The position numbers were made by a program, and so were the translations under genes. 64,000 nt of DNA from Flavobacteriaceae bacterium. GTDB taxonomy: Bacteria > Bacteroidota > Bacteroidia > Flavobacteriales > Flavobacteriaceae. The notes under the pieces are model-generated. The model made no database searches. It had not been told where the DNA came from and saw nothing but the letters and a program-made list of their open reading frames with translations. Where the stretch lies: assembly GCA_024743095.1 (NCBI GenBank), contig JANSXF010000001.1, positions 62,001 through 126,000 on the forward strand, in the 5' to 3' direction. Below are positions 1 through 9,251 of the stretch, in pieces (position 1 is the stretch's first letter; the number at the start of each line of letters is the position of its first letter).

Positions 1-307
1 TCACTGGATCCATGATCATGCCACTCTCGGCACGCTTCACCTTCCGGACCTTCAACGCCTGTTGCTCAATGGTCATGTTTTTGTGCAAAACACCAATACC
101 CCCTTCCCTGGCCATCGCAATAGCCATTCGGGACTCGGTTACGGTATCCATGGCCGCAGAAACAATCGGCACATTTATGGTAATGTTCTTGGTAAATTTT
201 GATTGAATATTTACTTCTCGGGGAAGTACTTCGGAGTATGCCGGCACAAGAAGAACGTCGTCGTACGTAAGTCCTTCTCCAACAATTTTGTTCTGGTGAG
301 CTTCCAT
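1..307 (-). CDS. guaB: Inosine-5'-monophosphate dehydrogenase, N-terminal part (cut by window edge)
   Basis: IMP dehydrogenase oxidises IMP to XMP with NAD, the first committed step of GTP synthesis in the cytoplasm. Only about the first 102 residues are in the window; the gene runs off the left edge. The N-terminus shows the family signature [15 protein letters not shown] (about residues 11-25), then [12 protein letters not shown] and [11 protein letters not shown], which form the start of the (beta/alpha)8 barrel. The start ATG at 305-307 gives MEAHQNK, a start seen in flavobacterial GuaB. The CBS pair and the catalytic Cys loop lie outside the window, so an intact enzyme cannot be confirmed. 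Identity is secure from the N-terminal block. Confidence 0.95.
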   Translation of the reverse strand, partial: MEAHQNKIVGEGLTYDDVLLVPAYSEVLPREVNIQSKFTKNITINVPIVSAAMDTVTESRMAIAMAREGGIGVLHKNMTIEQQALKVRKVKRAESGMIMDPV

Positions 308-460
308 TGCAATTACGGATTAATTGCGTGCAAATATACCACTAATTTATTGGATTACCTCGCCGTGCCCATGTTACATTTTTTTCGACTTCCGGAATTT
401 TTGTTCAATTATTTAGAATCATTCTATATAATTATTATCTTTAGGGTTCAAATCTTTTTT

Positions 461-811
461 ATGTGTAGATTTTTGAATGTAATGAACCGGTCGAAAAATG
501 GTGTATTGACTTTCTGTGACCACACCAAATTATTTCAATTACTATATAACAACCTCTGTTTTGAGCTGTATGAATGGGAGCTCGACGCTTTAAGGGAATA
601 CATTGAGCAACTGGATATTCCCTATTGGGAAAAACACTTGAAAAACTGGAGCCATCAACGTAAAGTTCCCATCTCCGTGGGCAAAAAGCACTTCATCATC
701 TTGGTAAACAAGGAAGAAGTCAGCGAACTATTAAGCTTACTGTGCTTTGAAAAGCAAGGGGTCGAGTTATTAAGTCACGATGAAATCGACTATCAATTCA
801 TCGAGAACTAA
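461..811 (+). CDS. Small conserved Bacteroidota protein (DUF6686-like)
   Basis: A 116-residue cytoplasmic protein starting MCRFLNVMNRSKNG. The open frame extends back to 203, but that part is antisense to guaB and reads as low-complexity, so the ATG at 461 (or the one seven codons later) is preferred. It resembles a small flavobacterial family with a Cys near the N-terminus, a central block FNNL/YNNLCFEL and a C-terminal acidic stretch; the DUF6686 label is from memory and not certain. No signal peptide, membrane segment or catalytic motif is visible. Its last 14 bases overlap the convergent membrane gene 798-1316. Function unknown. Confidence 0.6.
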   Translation: MCRFLNVMNRSKNGVLTFCDHTKLFQLLYNNLCFELYEWELDALREYIEQLDIPYWEKHLKNWSHQRKVPISVGKKHFIILVNKEEVSELLSLLCFEKQGVELLSHDEIDYQFIEN

Positions 812-1316
812 TACCCAATATTTTGAATTTACTCGGAAATAAACATTGCCAAAGCACCAAAATTGCCGAGCCTGTATAGGTAATGGTCATCAAAATTCCG
901 GAAAAAATAACGATGTACCTAAACCAGCTTACCCCGGACCACATCACATAGATACCACCGAAGGTCAGGATAATAGAAAGAAATGGTTCTAATGTCAAAA
1001 ATAGCTTTAGTTTTTTGGGAGCTTTTGTAAGCCAAACTAATCCACCCAAAAGAAAAAATATGAGAGACATTGAGAGTACATGCGTGTGAACCACAGTTAA
1101 CATTTCCCGATTTCCTTTTTTAAATTTCATCACCTCGGCATCTTCATCCTCTTCATTGCCCAAGTAATTTTCTTCAATGCCAACCGGGCTGGTAGACTCG
1201 GTTTCTTGGATAAAAAGCAATCCCGTAAAATAGCCCACGGAGAGAACAATCACAAAAGTTGCAATAAAAACACGTAGTTCTTTGGGCAATGTGGGCAACA
1301 GACCGTTGTACTTCAT
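798..1316 (-). CDS. Predicted inner-membrane protein, four helices, unknown function
   Basis: A 172-residue membrane protein. Hydrophobic segments lie at about residues 15-35, 74-96, 104-125 and 131-160. A strongly acidic loop (NEEDEDAE, about 54-61) separates the first two. A His-Thr-His at 77-79 opens the second helix and could in principle hold a metal or haem, but nothing else supports that. The start ATG at 1314-1316 is the only reasonable one. It is convergent with and slightly overlaps the preceding gene. I do not recognise a named family. Confidence 0.65.
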   Translation of the reverse strand: MKYNGLLPTLPKELRVFIATFVIVLSVGYFTGLLFIQETESTSPVGIEENYLGNEEDEDAEVMKFKKGNREMLTVVHTHVLSMSLIFFLLGGLVWLTKAPKKLKLFLTLEPFLSIILTFGGIYVMWSGVSWFRYIVIFSGILMTITYTGSAILVLWQCLFPSKFKILGISSR

Positions 1317-1401
1317 AAGGGTGAATCATTGGAAGCATCAAATATATTAATTTAGATTTAATCTAAATAAATAGCAAATGATTTTATGGGATTGAAAACG
1401 T

Positions 1402-2265
1402 TTAGTGATACGCGGAGAACAACTCCGTGGCTTTATTGTAAGCCGCTTCAAAAACCATCCAGTTAACACCTGAATCTGCCTTTTCCGCTGTAAAATAGGA
1501 AAGCATTTTTTCCGTAGGCATGTTACCTGTTAATTCATCCTTGGCCATGGGACAACCACCAAAACCTTGCACGGCACCATCAAAACGGCGACAACCGGCT
1601 CTGTAAGCGGCATCAACTTTTTCGTACCATTTAGATGGCGTGGTATGCAAATGGGCTCCAAATTCAATTTCCGGATATTTGGGAATAAGATTACTGAATA
1701 AATAGTCGATTACTTCCGGTGTGGAACTGCCTATGGTATCCGACAGGGATAGAATTTTGGTTCCCATATCGGCCAATTTCTCGGTCCACTCCCCTACTAT
1801 CTCCACGTTCCATGGGTCGCCATATGGATTTCCGAACCCCATGGATATGTAGGTGACCACCTCCTTGTTGTTCGCATCCGCCAGTTCCAAGATTCCCTTT
1901 AGCGTTTCTACCGATTGGTCTATCGTCTTGTGTGTGTTCCGCATTTGGAAGTTTTCGGAAATGGAGAATGGAAAACCCAGATAATCTATAGCTTCGTGTT
2001 CACAGGCATCTTGAGCGCCTCGTACATTGGCCACAATGGCCAAAAGTTTACTTCGAGTGCGTGACAAATCCAATTTTGCCAAAACCTCTGCGGTATCCTG
2101 CATTTGTGGAATTGCCTTGGGCGAAACAAAACTTCCGAAGTCAATGGTATCAAAACCACAGCCCAACAAGGATTGTATATACTTTACCTTTTCATCGGTT
2201 GGGATAAAGGTTTTGATACCCTGCATGGCGTCCCGTGGACATTCTATGAGTTTAACTTTTGACAT
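1402..2265 (-). CDS. Hydroxymethylglutaryl-CoA lyase
   Basis: Cleaves HMG-CoA to acetoacetate and acetyl-CoA, the last step of leucine breakdown. The 287-residue protein has the HMGL-like TIM barrel: ECPRDAMQG near residue 7 (metal and substrate binding Arg-Asp), GSFVSPKAIPQMQD, the metal-binding HLH (FGAHLHTTP) and a C-terminal loop GFGGCPMAKDELTGN matching the Gly-Cys-Pro active-site loop of the family. I chose the ATG at 2263-2265 (MSKVKLIE); an in-frame GTG seven codons upstream only adds MLFLREP. It is the last gene of the pyrD-lysE-lyase operon, 21 bases after the transporter. A related homocitrate-synthase-like lyase specificity is possible but less likely. Confidence 0.88.
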   Translation of the reverse strand: MSKVKLIECPRDAMQGIKTFIPTDEKVKYIQSLLGCGFDTIDFGSFVSPKAIPQMQDTAEVLAKLDLSRTRSKLLAIVANVRGAQDACEHEAIDYLGFPFSISENFQMRNTHKTIDQSVETLKGILELADANNKEVVTYISMGFGNPYGDPWNVEIVGEWTEKLADMGTKILSLSDTIGSSTPEVIDYLFSNLIPKYPEIEFGAHLHTTPSKWYEKVDAAYRAGCRRFDGAVQGFGGCPMAKDELTGNMPTEKMLSYFTAEKADSGVNWMVFEAAYNKATELFSAYH

Positions 2266-2286
2266 AGGCTCCCGTAAAAATAGCAC

Positions 2287-2943
2287 TTATTTCTCCGACA
2301 GAAATAGATAAAGGGCAATCCCTACAAAAACAACTATCTGAACCCATTTTAGGTAAATCCCTACTTTATTATGTCGTGAAAGATATTTGGAAATTCTACC
2401 TGCCAATACAGCGATTGCACCAAAAACAATAAGGGCAGAAAACATAAAAAGCAATCCCAAAATGTAAAATTGGACTACGGTATTTAGACTATCACTGAAC
2501 AAAAAACCCGGAAAAAATGCCAAAAAGAAGATGGTTACCTTGGGGTTAAGAACATTCATGGTGAACCCAGTCCAAAAAAGTTTTCGGGGTGATTTAGCCG
2601 GGTTGTTTTCTTTATTCAAAAGTATAGAAGCATCACTACGATAAACCTGATACGCTAAGTACAGAAGGTATATTGCCCCAAACAATTTGATGGCAAAAAA
2701 CAACGTATCGCTTCGTTTGATAATTTGCGAAACCCCAAAAGCCAATAACGTGGTGTGGACCAAACAGCCAGCAACCAACCCAAAAACGGTGGCCAGACCA
2801 GATTTTGTCCCATTACTGATGCTTTGGGTAAGCACAAAAATATTATCCGGTCCCGGTGATAAGGCCAGAACCAAGGAAGACACTAAAAACGCGATCAATA
2901 CAGGTGAGTTGACGGTTTCCAGAAATAATATCAAACTGTGCAT
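2287..2943 (-). CDS. LysE/RhtB-family amino-acid exporter
   Basis: A 218-residue inner-membrane protein with about six hydrophobic segments. The family signature SPGPDN at residues 29-34 closes the first helix, followed by NGTKSGLATVFGLVAGC. The family exports amino acids such as lysine, threonine, homoserine or leucine; the substrate cannot be read from sequence. It starts 6 bases after the pyrD stop and ends 21 bases before the HMG-CoA lyase gene, so the three genes are probably one transcript. The link with a leucine-breakdown enzyme suggests, but does not show, export of a branched-chain amino acid. Confidence 0.88.
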   Translation of the reverse strand: MHSLILFLETVNSPVLIAFLVSSLVLALSPGPDNIFVLTQSISNGTKSGLATVFGLVAGCLVHTTLLAFGVSQIIKRSDTLFFAIKLFGAIYLLYLAYQVYRSDASILLNKENNPAKSPRKLFWTGFTMNVLNPKVTIFFLAFFPGFLFSDSLNTVVQFYILGLLFMFSALIVFGAIAVLAGRISKYLSRHNKVGIYLKWVQIVVFVGIALYLFLSEK

Positions 2944-2949
2944 ATGACC

Positions 2950-3990
2950 TTAATCCATTTTTCCCAAAATGGCCTTGTTGATTTTTTTGATAAGCACTGG
3001 GCCTTCGTATATAAAACCGGTGTAAAGTTGCACCAAATCCGCACCTGCTTCCAATTTTTCCAGTGCATCGGCTTCGGAATGTATGCCACCAACCCCTATT
3101 ATCGGGAATGCCTTTCTACTGTTGTCCGCCAGAAAACGAATCACCTCGGTACTCCTATTGGTCAAAGGTTTTCCACTTAAACCGCCAGCTTCCTCAGATA
3201 AGGTCAAATGCGATTTTAAATCGTTTCTTGCAATGGTAGTATTGGTCGCTATTACCCCTTCGATTTTTGTATCGGCAACAATTTCGATAATGTCCAATAG
3301 TTGGTCGTCCGTTAAATCAGGGGCAATCTTCAATAATATAGGTTTTTCTTTCTTGGACGTGCTCTTGGCCAGTTTTTTATTCTGACTTTTTAGCTTTTTA
3401 AGCAACTTGGTCAACGGTTCCCTATCCTGAAGTTCCCTCAAACCTGGCGTGTTGGGCGAACTCACGTTCACAACAAAATAGTCCACATGCCCGAACAGGG
3501 CTTCAAAACAGATGAGATAATCCTTTAAGGCATCCTCGTTGGGCGTAACCTTGTTTTTGCCAATATTACCTCCAACAATTACACGGTGCTTTTTTTTTAA
3601 TTGCTCAACAGCTTCAAAAACACCCTTATTGTTAAAGCCCATTCTATTAATAATGGCCTTATCGTCCTTTAATCGGAACAACCGTTTTTTGGGGTTCCCC
3701 GGTTGCGGTTTCGGGGTTACTGTCCCTATCTCAACGAATCCAAACCCAAAATCCGAAAACTCGTTGTAGAGTTTGGCATCCTTGTCAAAACCAGCGGCCA
3801 GACCGACCGGGTTTTTGAATCTAACACCGAATACTTCCCGCTCCAATCTTGGATCATCAACAACAAAAATATTGCGGAAGATCCCGCCCAAACCCAAACT
3901 TGAAAAAAACTTTATAGCCTTAAAAGAAAAGTGGTGCACGGCTTCTGGATCAAACAAAAAAAGTACCGGGCGAATAAGGATTTTGTACAT
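2950..3990 (-). CDS. pyrD: Dihydroorotate dehydrogenase (quinone), class 2
   Basis: Oxidises dihydroorotate to orotate with FMN and passes electrons to quinone in pyrimidine synthesis. The 346-residue length and the N-terminal amphipathic helix pair (about 1-40, with [16 protein letters not shown]) mark the membrane-associated class 2 enzyme. Motifs seen: [13 protein letters not shown] (60-72), NRMGFNNKG (115-123), the catalytic-serine block [15 protein letters not shown] (about 174-188), ATNTT and GVGGI. The N-terminal region is well preserved, so the ATG at 3988-3990 is trusted. First gene of the minus-strand group with the LysE exporter and HMG-CoA lyase. Confidence 0.97.
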   Translation of the reverse strand: MYKILIRPVLFLFDPEAVHHFSFKAIKFFSSLGLGGIFRNIFVVDDPRLEREVFGVRFKNPVGLAAGFDKDAKLYNEFSDFGFGFVEIGTVTPKPQPGNPKKRLFRLKDDKAIINRMGFNNKGVFEAVEQLKKKHRVIVGGNIGKNKVTPNEDALKDYLICFEALFGHVDYFVVNVSSPNTPGLRELQDREPLTKLLKKLKSQNKKLAKSTSKKEKPILLKIAPDLTDDQLLDIIEIVADTKIEGVIATNTTIARNDLKSHLTLSEEAGGLSGKPLTNRSTEVIRFLADNSRKAFPIIGVGGIHSEADALEKLEAGADLVQLYTGFIYEGPVLIKKINKAILGKMD

Positions 3991-4046
3991 TCAGAATGGA
4001 TTTTGGACAAAAATAAAAACTCTTAAAACAGTTCTTGACATTTCGG

Positions 4047-4466
4047 TCAATTTTCGTCAACAGACCTATTTATATAGATGGGGCGCAAGGTCATTTGATC
4101 ACATAACTTCAAATACCTGTCATATTGTGTTTGATTGAAGCTTTCCAACAGTCTCTTATCCATCATATGGACGTTTTTTGCCATGCTATCCATAAAAGAT
4201 TGATATTTTTTTGACACTTCCATCAGTACTTCGGGCGAGCTCTCTTGGTTTTGTCTCATCAAATATGCAGCCCTTTCCTTAAAAATATCGTTCCTGACTT
4301 TTAGTTCGGCGCTCCAATTTTTTAAGTTTTCCCGCTGCTCTTCCGTCAGCTCAAAAACTTTGGTAATGGTCTCGTTGTCGCGGCCACCTACACCCAAAAT
4401 ACAATCCATCTGGGCCGTTCCACAAAACCCAGAGATCAAAAAAAGAAAATATACCAGCGGTTTCAA
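4047..4466 (-). CDS. Small secreted protein of unknown function
   Basis: A 139-residue protein with a clear N-terminal signal peptide (MKPLVYFLFLISGFCGTAQ, cleavage expected after Ala-Gln near residue 19). The mature part is helical and charged (ELTEEQRENLKNW, SPEVLMEVSKKYQSFMDS), resembling the all-helical Spy/CpxP-like shape with its LTEEQ-type repeat, though identity with that family is only an inference. Two Cys in the mature part. It lies between pyrD and the divergent pepT with no operon partner. Confidence 0.6.
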   Translation of the reverse strand: MKPLVYFLFLISGFCGTAQMDCILGVGGRDNETITKVFELTEEQRENLKNWSAELKVRNDIFKERAAYLMRQNQESSPEVLMEVSKKYQSFMDSMAKNVHMMDKRLLESFNQTQYDRYLKLCDQMTLRPIYINRSVDEN

Positions 4467-4569
4467 GTGAAGTTGATTTTAATGGTTCTTGAAAGATACT
4501 TATTAATGCCCTTGATTTGCAAAATTACGTTTGAATAAGCATTATTTTTGATGAAATTCAACACCGACC

Positions 4570-5799
4570 ATGGAAAAATTATTGCCCAGATTTTTAGAGT
4601 ATGTGACCACTGATACCCAGAGCGACCCCTATTCACAGGCCACTCCAAGCACAGAAAAACAATGGGACCTTGCCAAAAAATTGGTGATGGAGCTGCACCA
4701 AATTGGTATGCAGGAGGTCTCCATAGATGCCAATGCCTACATTATGGCAACTTTGCCCAGCAACATAGACAAAAAGGTGCCTACTATTGGTTTTGTCTCT
4801 CATTTTGATACTTCTCCGGATTTTTCCGGTAGAAATGTAAAGCCACAGATCATTGAAAATTATGATGGGAAGGATATTATATTGAACAAGTTGAACAACA
4901 TTGTCCTATCGCCGGATTATTTTGAGGATTTAAAGGCCTACGAGGGACAAACTTTGATCACAACCGATGGCACGACCCTTTTGGGCGCTGATGACAAAGC
5001 AGGTATTGCCGAAATTATTACAGCAATGGAATACTTGATTCAACACCCCGAGATAAAACATGGGAAAGTTAGGATTGCCTTCACTCCTGATGAAGAAATT
5101 GGACGCGGTGCCCATCAATTTGATGTGGAAAAATTCGGAGCGGAATGGGCATATACGATGGACGGCAGCCAAGTGGGCGAGCTGGAATATGAAAACTTCA
5201 ATGCGGCCAAAGCCAAGATCACGGTTACGGGAAAAAGTGTCCATCCCGGATATGCAAAGAACAAAATGGTAAACGCCATTGGGATTGCCAACGACTATTT
5301 GACCCATTTGCCCCCGAGCGAAGTACCCGAGCACACTACCGGACGGGAAGGTTTTTTCCATGTGCACAAAATCAAGGGAGAAATTGAAAAGGCAGAAATA
5401 GAACTTATCATCCGCGACCACGATGCGGTGCATTTTCAGGCTAGAAAAGACCTTTTGAACGACATCAGGGACAAACTCAACAAAAAATATGGGGAGCACG
5501 TTAGCCTGACCATTGAGGACCAGTACAAAAACATGAAAGAGAAGGTAGAACCGGTCTTTCATATTGTAGAAATAGCGGAACAAGCGATGAAATCACTACA
5601 AATAGAACCGATCATCAAACCTATACGCGGGGGAACCGATGGTTCACAACTCAGTTTTATGGGACTGCCCTGCCCCAATATTTTTGCTGGTGGGCACAAT
5701 TTCCATGGCAAATACGAGTACGTTCCTTTGCAAAGTATGGAAAAAGCGGTGCTGGTTATCGCTAAAATTTGCGAACTTACCGCTAGTCAAATCAAGTAA
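4570..5799 (+). CDS. pepT: Peptidase T (tripeptide aminopeptidase)
   Basis: Cytoplasmic M20B zinc aminopeptidase that removes the N-terminal residue of tripeptides. The 409-residue length matches the family. The metal and catalytic motifs are visible: [11 protein letters not shown] (His78, Asp80), [11 protein letters not shown], and [10 protein letters not shown] carrying the catalytic Glu pair, then [19 protein letters not shown] and [26 protein letters not shown] near the C-terminus. The start ATG at 4570 yields [12 protein letters not shown]. The stop is followed after 2 bases by the DUF1801 gene, so the two are probably co-transcribed. Confidence 0.96.
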   Translation: MEKLLPRFLEYVTTDTQSDPYSQATPSTEKQWDLAKKLVMELHQIGMQEVSIDANAYIMATLPSNIDKKVPTIGFVSHFDTSPDFSGRNVKPQIIENYDGKDIILNKLNNIVLSPDYFEDLKAYEGQTLITTDGTTLLGADDKAGIAEIITAMEYLIQHPEIKHGKVRIAFTPDEEIGRGAHQFDVEKFGAEWAYTMDGSQVGELEYENFNAAKAKITVTGKSVHPGYAKNKMVNAIGIANDYLTHLPPSEVPEHTTGREGFFHVHKIKGEIEKAEIELIIRDHDAVHFQARKDLLNDIRDKLNKKYGEHVSLTIEDQYKNMKEKVEPVFHIVEIAEQAMKSLQIEPIIKPIRGGTDGSQLSFMGLPCPNIFAGGHNFHGKYEYVPLQSMEKAVLVIAKICELTASQIK

Positions 5800-5801
5800 T
5801 T

Positions 5802-6332
5802 ATGGATAAATCCCAAAAACTGGAAGTGTATTACCAAAACGAACATCCCTTTAAGGAAGGAATTGTTTTTCTGAGGGAAATCGCATTAAAAACAGAAGCT
5901 GAAGAAAATTTTAAATGGAGTATTCCTGTTTACACTTGGAACAATAAGAATGTTTTTGGGATATGTAAGTTCAAAAAACATTTTGGGGTTTGGTTTTTTA
6001 ACGGGGTTTATTTGAAGGATCCAAAAAATGTACTGGAAAATGCACAAGAAGGAAAAACCAAGGGTATGCGACATTGGAAGTTCTACAATTTGGAAGAAGT
6101 CAACGAAAAGGCAGTACTTTCTTACATGAATGAAGCCCTGGAAAATCAAAAAAAGGGATTGGAAGTACAAGTCGAGAAGACCAAAAAGATCATCATTCCC
6201 GAATTATTACAAGCTAAATTGGACAACAACCCACAATTGAAGGTTGCCTTTGAAAATTTCACTCCATACAAACAAAAAGAATTCTGCGAGCACATTGCTG
6301 AGGCAAAACAAGAAAAAACCAAACTACGCTGA
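5802..6332 (+). CDS. YdeI/DUF1801-family protein
   Basis: A 176-residue cytoplasmic protein. The first two thirds match the DUF1801 fold (FKWSIPVYTWNNKNVFGICKF, then FGVWFFNGVYL and a GMRHWKF segment). The C-terminal part has the YdeI-like tail LDNNPQLKVAFENFTPYKQKEFCEHIAEAKQ, a region rich in Lys and Glu. The biochemical role of this family is unsettled. It begins 2 bases after pepT and is most simply its operon partner. Confidence 0.8.
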   Translation: MDKSQKLEVYYQNEHPFKEGIVFLREIALKTEAEENFKWSIPVYTWNNKNVFGICKFKKHFGVWFFNGVYLKDPKNVLENAQEGKTKGMRHWKFYNLEEVNEKAVLSYMNEALENQKKGLEVQVEKTKKIIIPELLQAKLDNNPQLKVAFENFTPYKQKEFCEHIAEAKQEKTKLR

Positions 6333-6454
6333 TTGCAAAAAATACTGCCTATGGTTCAGGGTGGAATAGGATTGAATGATGGATATCGTTGAACAAATTG
6401 CCGCAATTAAGTTATATTAAGGCCCATATTTGCATCATCAATCAAAAATCACCG

Positions 6455-7273
6455 ATGAAATTCTTGACCAGCGGAGAATACTATGGCGATAAACGTTCGG
6501 AGTTACGCCATGATGGTATAATGCTTTCAAAGTACAGGTATACCAAGGTAAAAACAGATTGGCACTATCATGAAAACCCCTATTTCATGTATGTGCTGCG
6601 GGGCAAAATGAAGGATTGCAACAAGCGAACAACCACCTTGTGCCCTTCCGCAAGCCTAATGTTCAATAATTGGGAAGAACCCCACTTTGGCTCAAAACAC
6701 TCTACCGACGCAGCCGGATTTCATCTGGAATTTGAAAAATCATGGCTGCAAAAGCATGATATTACCTTCACTGTTCTAGAAGGAAGTAAATTGATACAGC
6801 ATCCCAAAGTACATGTTCTGTTCGCCAAATTATATCGGGAACTTAACATGATGGACAACTATAGCGATGTAACCATTCAATCCTTATTGGTTCAAATATG
6901 TGATTCCCTTAAAACCGAGCAATCTGTTGAATCCAAGAAACGACCCGAATGGGTAGATGGACTAAAGGATTTACTTCATTTTGATGAAAATACCCTGAGC
7001 TTGGAATACCTATCGCAACAGTTAGGTGTTCATCCAGTGCATATTTCCCGGGCCTCTTCAAAATATCTGAATACCAGCTTGGGGGAATACATCAGACAAT
7101 GCAAATTAAAGGCCGCTATTCCTCTGTTATTACAGTCAAACTATACGCTTACCGAAATCGCATACCAGTCAGGTTTTTCAGACCAGAGTCATTTTAACCG
7201 CGTTTTCAAATCACATTTCAATATGACCCCAAAAGCCTATAGATATAGGTTGAAGACTAAATGCGGATGTTAA
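6455..7273 (+). CDS. AraC-family transcriptional regulator
   Basis: A 272-residue regulator. The N-terminal half is a cupin-like sensor (HYHENPYFMYVLRGKM, then a GxHxEF-like AAGFHLEFE). The C-terminal ~100 residues hold the two AraC helix-turn-helix units: LSLEYLSQQLGVHPVHISRASS and the signature LTEIAYQSGFSDQSHFNRVFKSHFNMTPKAYR. The first ATG is at 6455; the frame can be opened 22 codons earlier only at a TTG. It sits just upstream of and in the same direction as the lipoprotein serine hydrolase at 7332, a plausible target, but a promoter-like TACTTTTG lies between them so they need not be co-transcribed. Confidence 0.9.
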   Translation: MKFLTSGEYYGDKRSELRHDGIMLSKYRYTKVKTDWHYHENPYFMYVLRGKMKDCNKRTTTLCPSASLMFNNWEEPHFGSKHSTDAAGFHLEFEKSWLQKHDITFTVLEGSKLIQHPKVHVLFAKLYRELNMMDNYSDVTIQSLLVQICDSLKTEQSVESKKRPEWVDGLKDLLHFDENTLSLEYLSQQLGVHPVHISRASSKYLNTSLGEYIRQCKLKAAIPLLLQSNYTLTEIAYQSGFSDQSHFNRVFKSHFNMTPKAYRYRLKTKCGC

Positions 7274-7304
7274 TTTCATACAAGTTTTGGAATAATCGGG
7301 ACGG

Positions 7305-7312
7305 TACTTTTG
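7305..7312 (+). promoter_or_regulatory. Bacteroidota -7 promoter element (TAnnTTTG) before the serine hydrolase
   Basis: TACTTTTG fits the Bacteroidota -7 consensus TAnnTTTG. A TTTG at 7286-7289 lies 15 bases upstream, somewhat closer than the usual 17-23. The hydrolase ATG is 19 bases downstream. Assignment is by motif only. Confidence 0.45.
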
Positions 7313-7331
7313 TATTCAAAACATCAAGATA

Positions 7332-9047
7332 ATGCTTAAACAATGGATTCTATCAATAGTGTTACTATACTCTATGCTGTTGAGCTGTGCGCAGGAAAAG
7401 GAACACTCCTACTCAGGCGAATGGATTGGACATCTATCGGAAAAAACTAGTTTCAATTTTAAAGTTTCGCTGGAAAAACTGTGGAATAATAGTTATAATT
7501 TGATTATTGCGAACGATGACATCCTGATTGACAAAGAGATGGTATCTGAAAGTCGCGAAAATATAGTTTTCAGTGTTGGCGAAGGGCTATTTTTTGATCT
7601 GAAGTATGAAAAGAATGAAACTGAACTGACCGGATTTCTTAAGACCGGAAGATTTTTTTACCATATAGCCCTTGAAAAAGCTGATGACAACACCTACAAA
7701 GGAACGTGGAATCCTTTTATGTTCAATGATGGACTACAGAGCTCCGACATTATGCTGTACATGGAAGAAACCGATAATGGTCCAGTGGCCTATCCTTTTT
7801 TTGGCGACCAACGATTTAGAGGAGCATGGTCAAGCAATTTTGAACAAAATGGCAACTTACTGACCTTCAAGGATAGCAATACCGGGTTTAATTTTAGGGC
7901 CAATTTACAGGAAGATCATATAGATCTGGATATCCTTTTGGGTCAGTCCGTATTAACCTCGACCCGTTTGACGCATACTGATGATGGATGGGAGTACTCC
8001 TCTAATCCAAGGACCAAACCTCAGAGCACCAATACCCCGCCATTATTGAAAGATGGTTGGGAGGTGGCAAACATTAATGACCACGGTATTGACCAAGGTA
8101 AGCTTGAGGAGCTGATAGATGCATCCAATACCGGTGAGTGGATAAACATGCACAGTGTCCTCATTGCCAAAAGCAATAAACTGGTATTCGAGAGTTATTT
8201 TGGAGGTTACAATGTCCATGTTCCGCACGATTTGCGCTCTGCTTCGAAAAGTGTTTCTTCCGCCATGATAGGGATTGCTATTGATGATGGTCTGATCAAT
8301 GGTACAGAAGAGAAATTGTACGATTTTATTCCTGAAACCTATCAATATACCAAAGATTCCCTAAAAGCCAAGATAACGTTACAAGACCTTCTAACCATGG
8401 GTTCCGGGCTGGATGTGAACAATAATGCCGGGGAGGATTACTACCAAAACCCCAATAACCCCAGCAACTGGCTAAAAACCGTTCTAGAGGCACCAATGGT
8501 ACACCTCCCAGGCACTTACATGGACTACGGTTCCGCAAATCCATTCCTACTGGGTGTTTGTTTAAGTGAACGTTTAAAAACTCCTCTGGAGACCTATATG
8601 GACGAAAAGCTATTTGCGCCATTGGGCATTACCAACTACATCAACCAAACGGATGACACCGAGCAAAGGCCCTATTTCGGTGGCGGTATGCTGTTGACTT
8701 CCCGTAACCTTCTTAAATTCGGTCAATTGTACCTCAACAAGGGAACTTGGCAAGGAAACCGTATTATTTCTGAAAGTTGGGTGGAGGAATCCTTTAAAAA
8801 GTACGGTCGTTTACAGGACACCAAGGGTAAAAATGAATATGGTTATCTCTGGTGGCACGACACCTATGAGGTACACGGAAAAGAAATTAAATCCATTGAA
8901 GCCAGAGGCGCGGGCGGACAGTTTATCTTTATCCTTCCCGATTTGGATTCGGTGGTTGTAATTACTGCGGGCAACTTTAGGAACGGAAAAGGGAATCAAT
9001 CCAGGGATGTTCTCAAAACACATATCTTACCTGCATTGATACAATAG
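7332..9047 (+). CDS. Lipoprotein serine hydrolase (class C beta-lactamase fold)
   Basis: A 571-residue envelope protein. Residues 1-19 form a lipoprotein signal ending in lipobox LLSC (Cys19). Residues about 25-220 are a beta-rich region with repeated W-G/TW motifs, like the accessory domain seen in some serine hydrolases. The beta-lactamase/DD-peptidase domain follows: catalytic SASK (303-306, Ser-x-x-Lys), the Tyr of the second motif in DYGSANP (about 399), and a late glycine-rich ARGAGGQ in the place of the third motif. Members include peptidases and esterases; the substrate is unknown. It is likely anchored in the outer membrane or periplasm. The AraC regulator is next to it. Confidence 0.88.
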   Translation: MLKQWILSIVLLYSMLLSCAQEKEHSYSGEWIGHLSEKTSFNFKVSLEKLWNNSYNLIIANDDILIDKEMVSESRENIVFSVGEGLFFDLKYEKNETELTGFLKTGRFFYHIALEKADDNTYKGTWNPFMFNDGLQSSDIMLYMEETDNGPVAYPFFGDQRFRGAWSSNFEQNGNLLTFKDSNTGFNFRANLQEDHIDLDILLGQSVLTSTRLTHTDDGWEYSSNPRTKPQSTNTPPLLKDGWEVANINDHGIDQGKLEELIDASNTGEWINMHSVLIAKSNKLVFESYFGGYNVHVPHDLRSASKSVSSAMIGIAIDDGLINGTEEKLYDFIPETYQYTKDSLKAKITLQDLLTMGSGLDVNNNAGEDYYQNPNNPSNWLKTVLEAPMVHLPGTYMDYGSANPFLLGVCLSERLKTPLETYMDEKLFAPLGITNYINQTDDTEQRPYFGGGMLLTSRNLLKFGQLYLNKGTWQGNRIISESWVEESFKKYGRLQDTKGKNEYGYLWWHDTYEVHGKEIKSIEARGAGGQFIFILPDLDSVVVITAGNFRNGKGNQSRDVLKTHILPALIQ

Positions 9048-9251
9048 ACCGATATACATTTGTCCACCAGTGGGCAAATCTTAGAGATGTATATCCCCTT
9101 CGCGATAGCTTTATTGGAAAAAAAGCACATACCGAAATGAATCCGTCAACTGAAAAGGGGATTGGTTAATCTTAACTGCAGGTTTAACCTTGAAGCCACA
9201 TTTAACTATTCATTCACAGCTATTTACAGTCAAAATACATTATTTTGTTTC

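Noticed and set aside
203-460. N-terminal extension of the small DUF6686-like gene
   Set aside because: It is antisense to the guaB start and its promoter region; the conserved protein begins at 461.
4930-5583. 217-residue frame antisense to pepT
   Set aside because: Contained within pepT; no recognisable motif; His/Phe-rich as expected of an antisense shadow.
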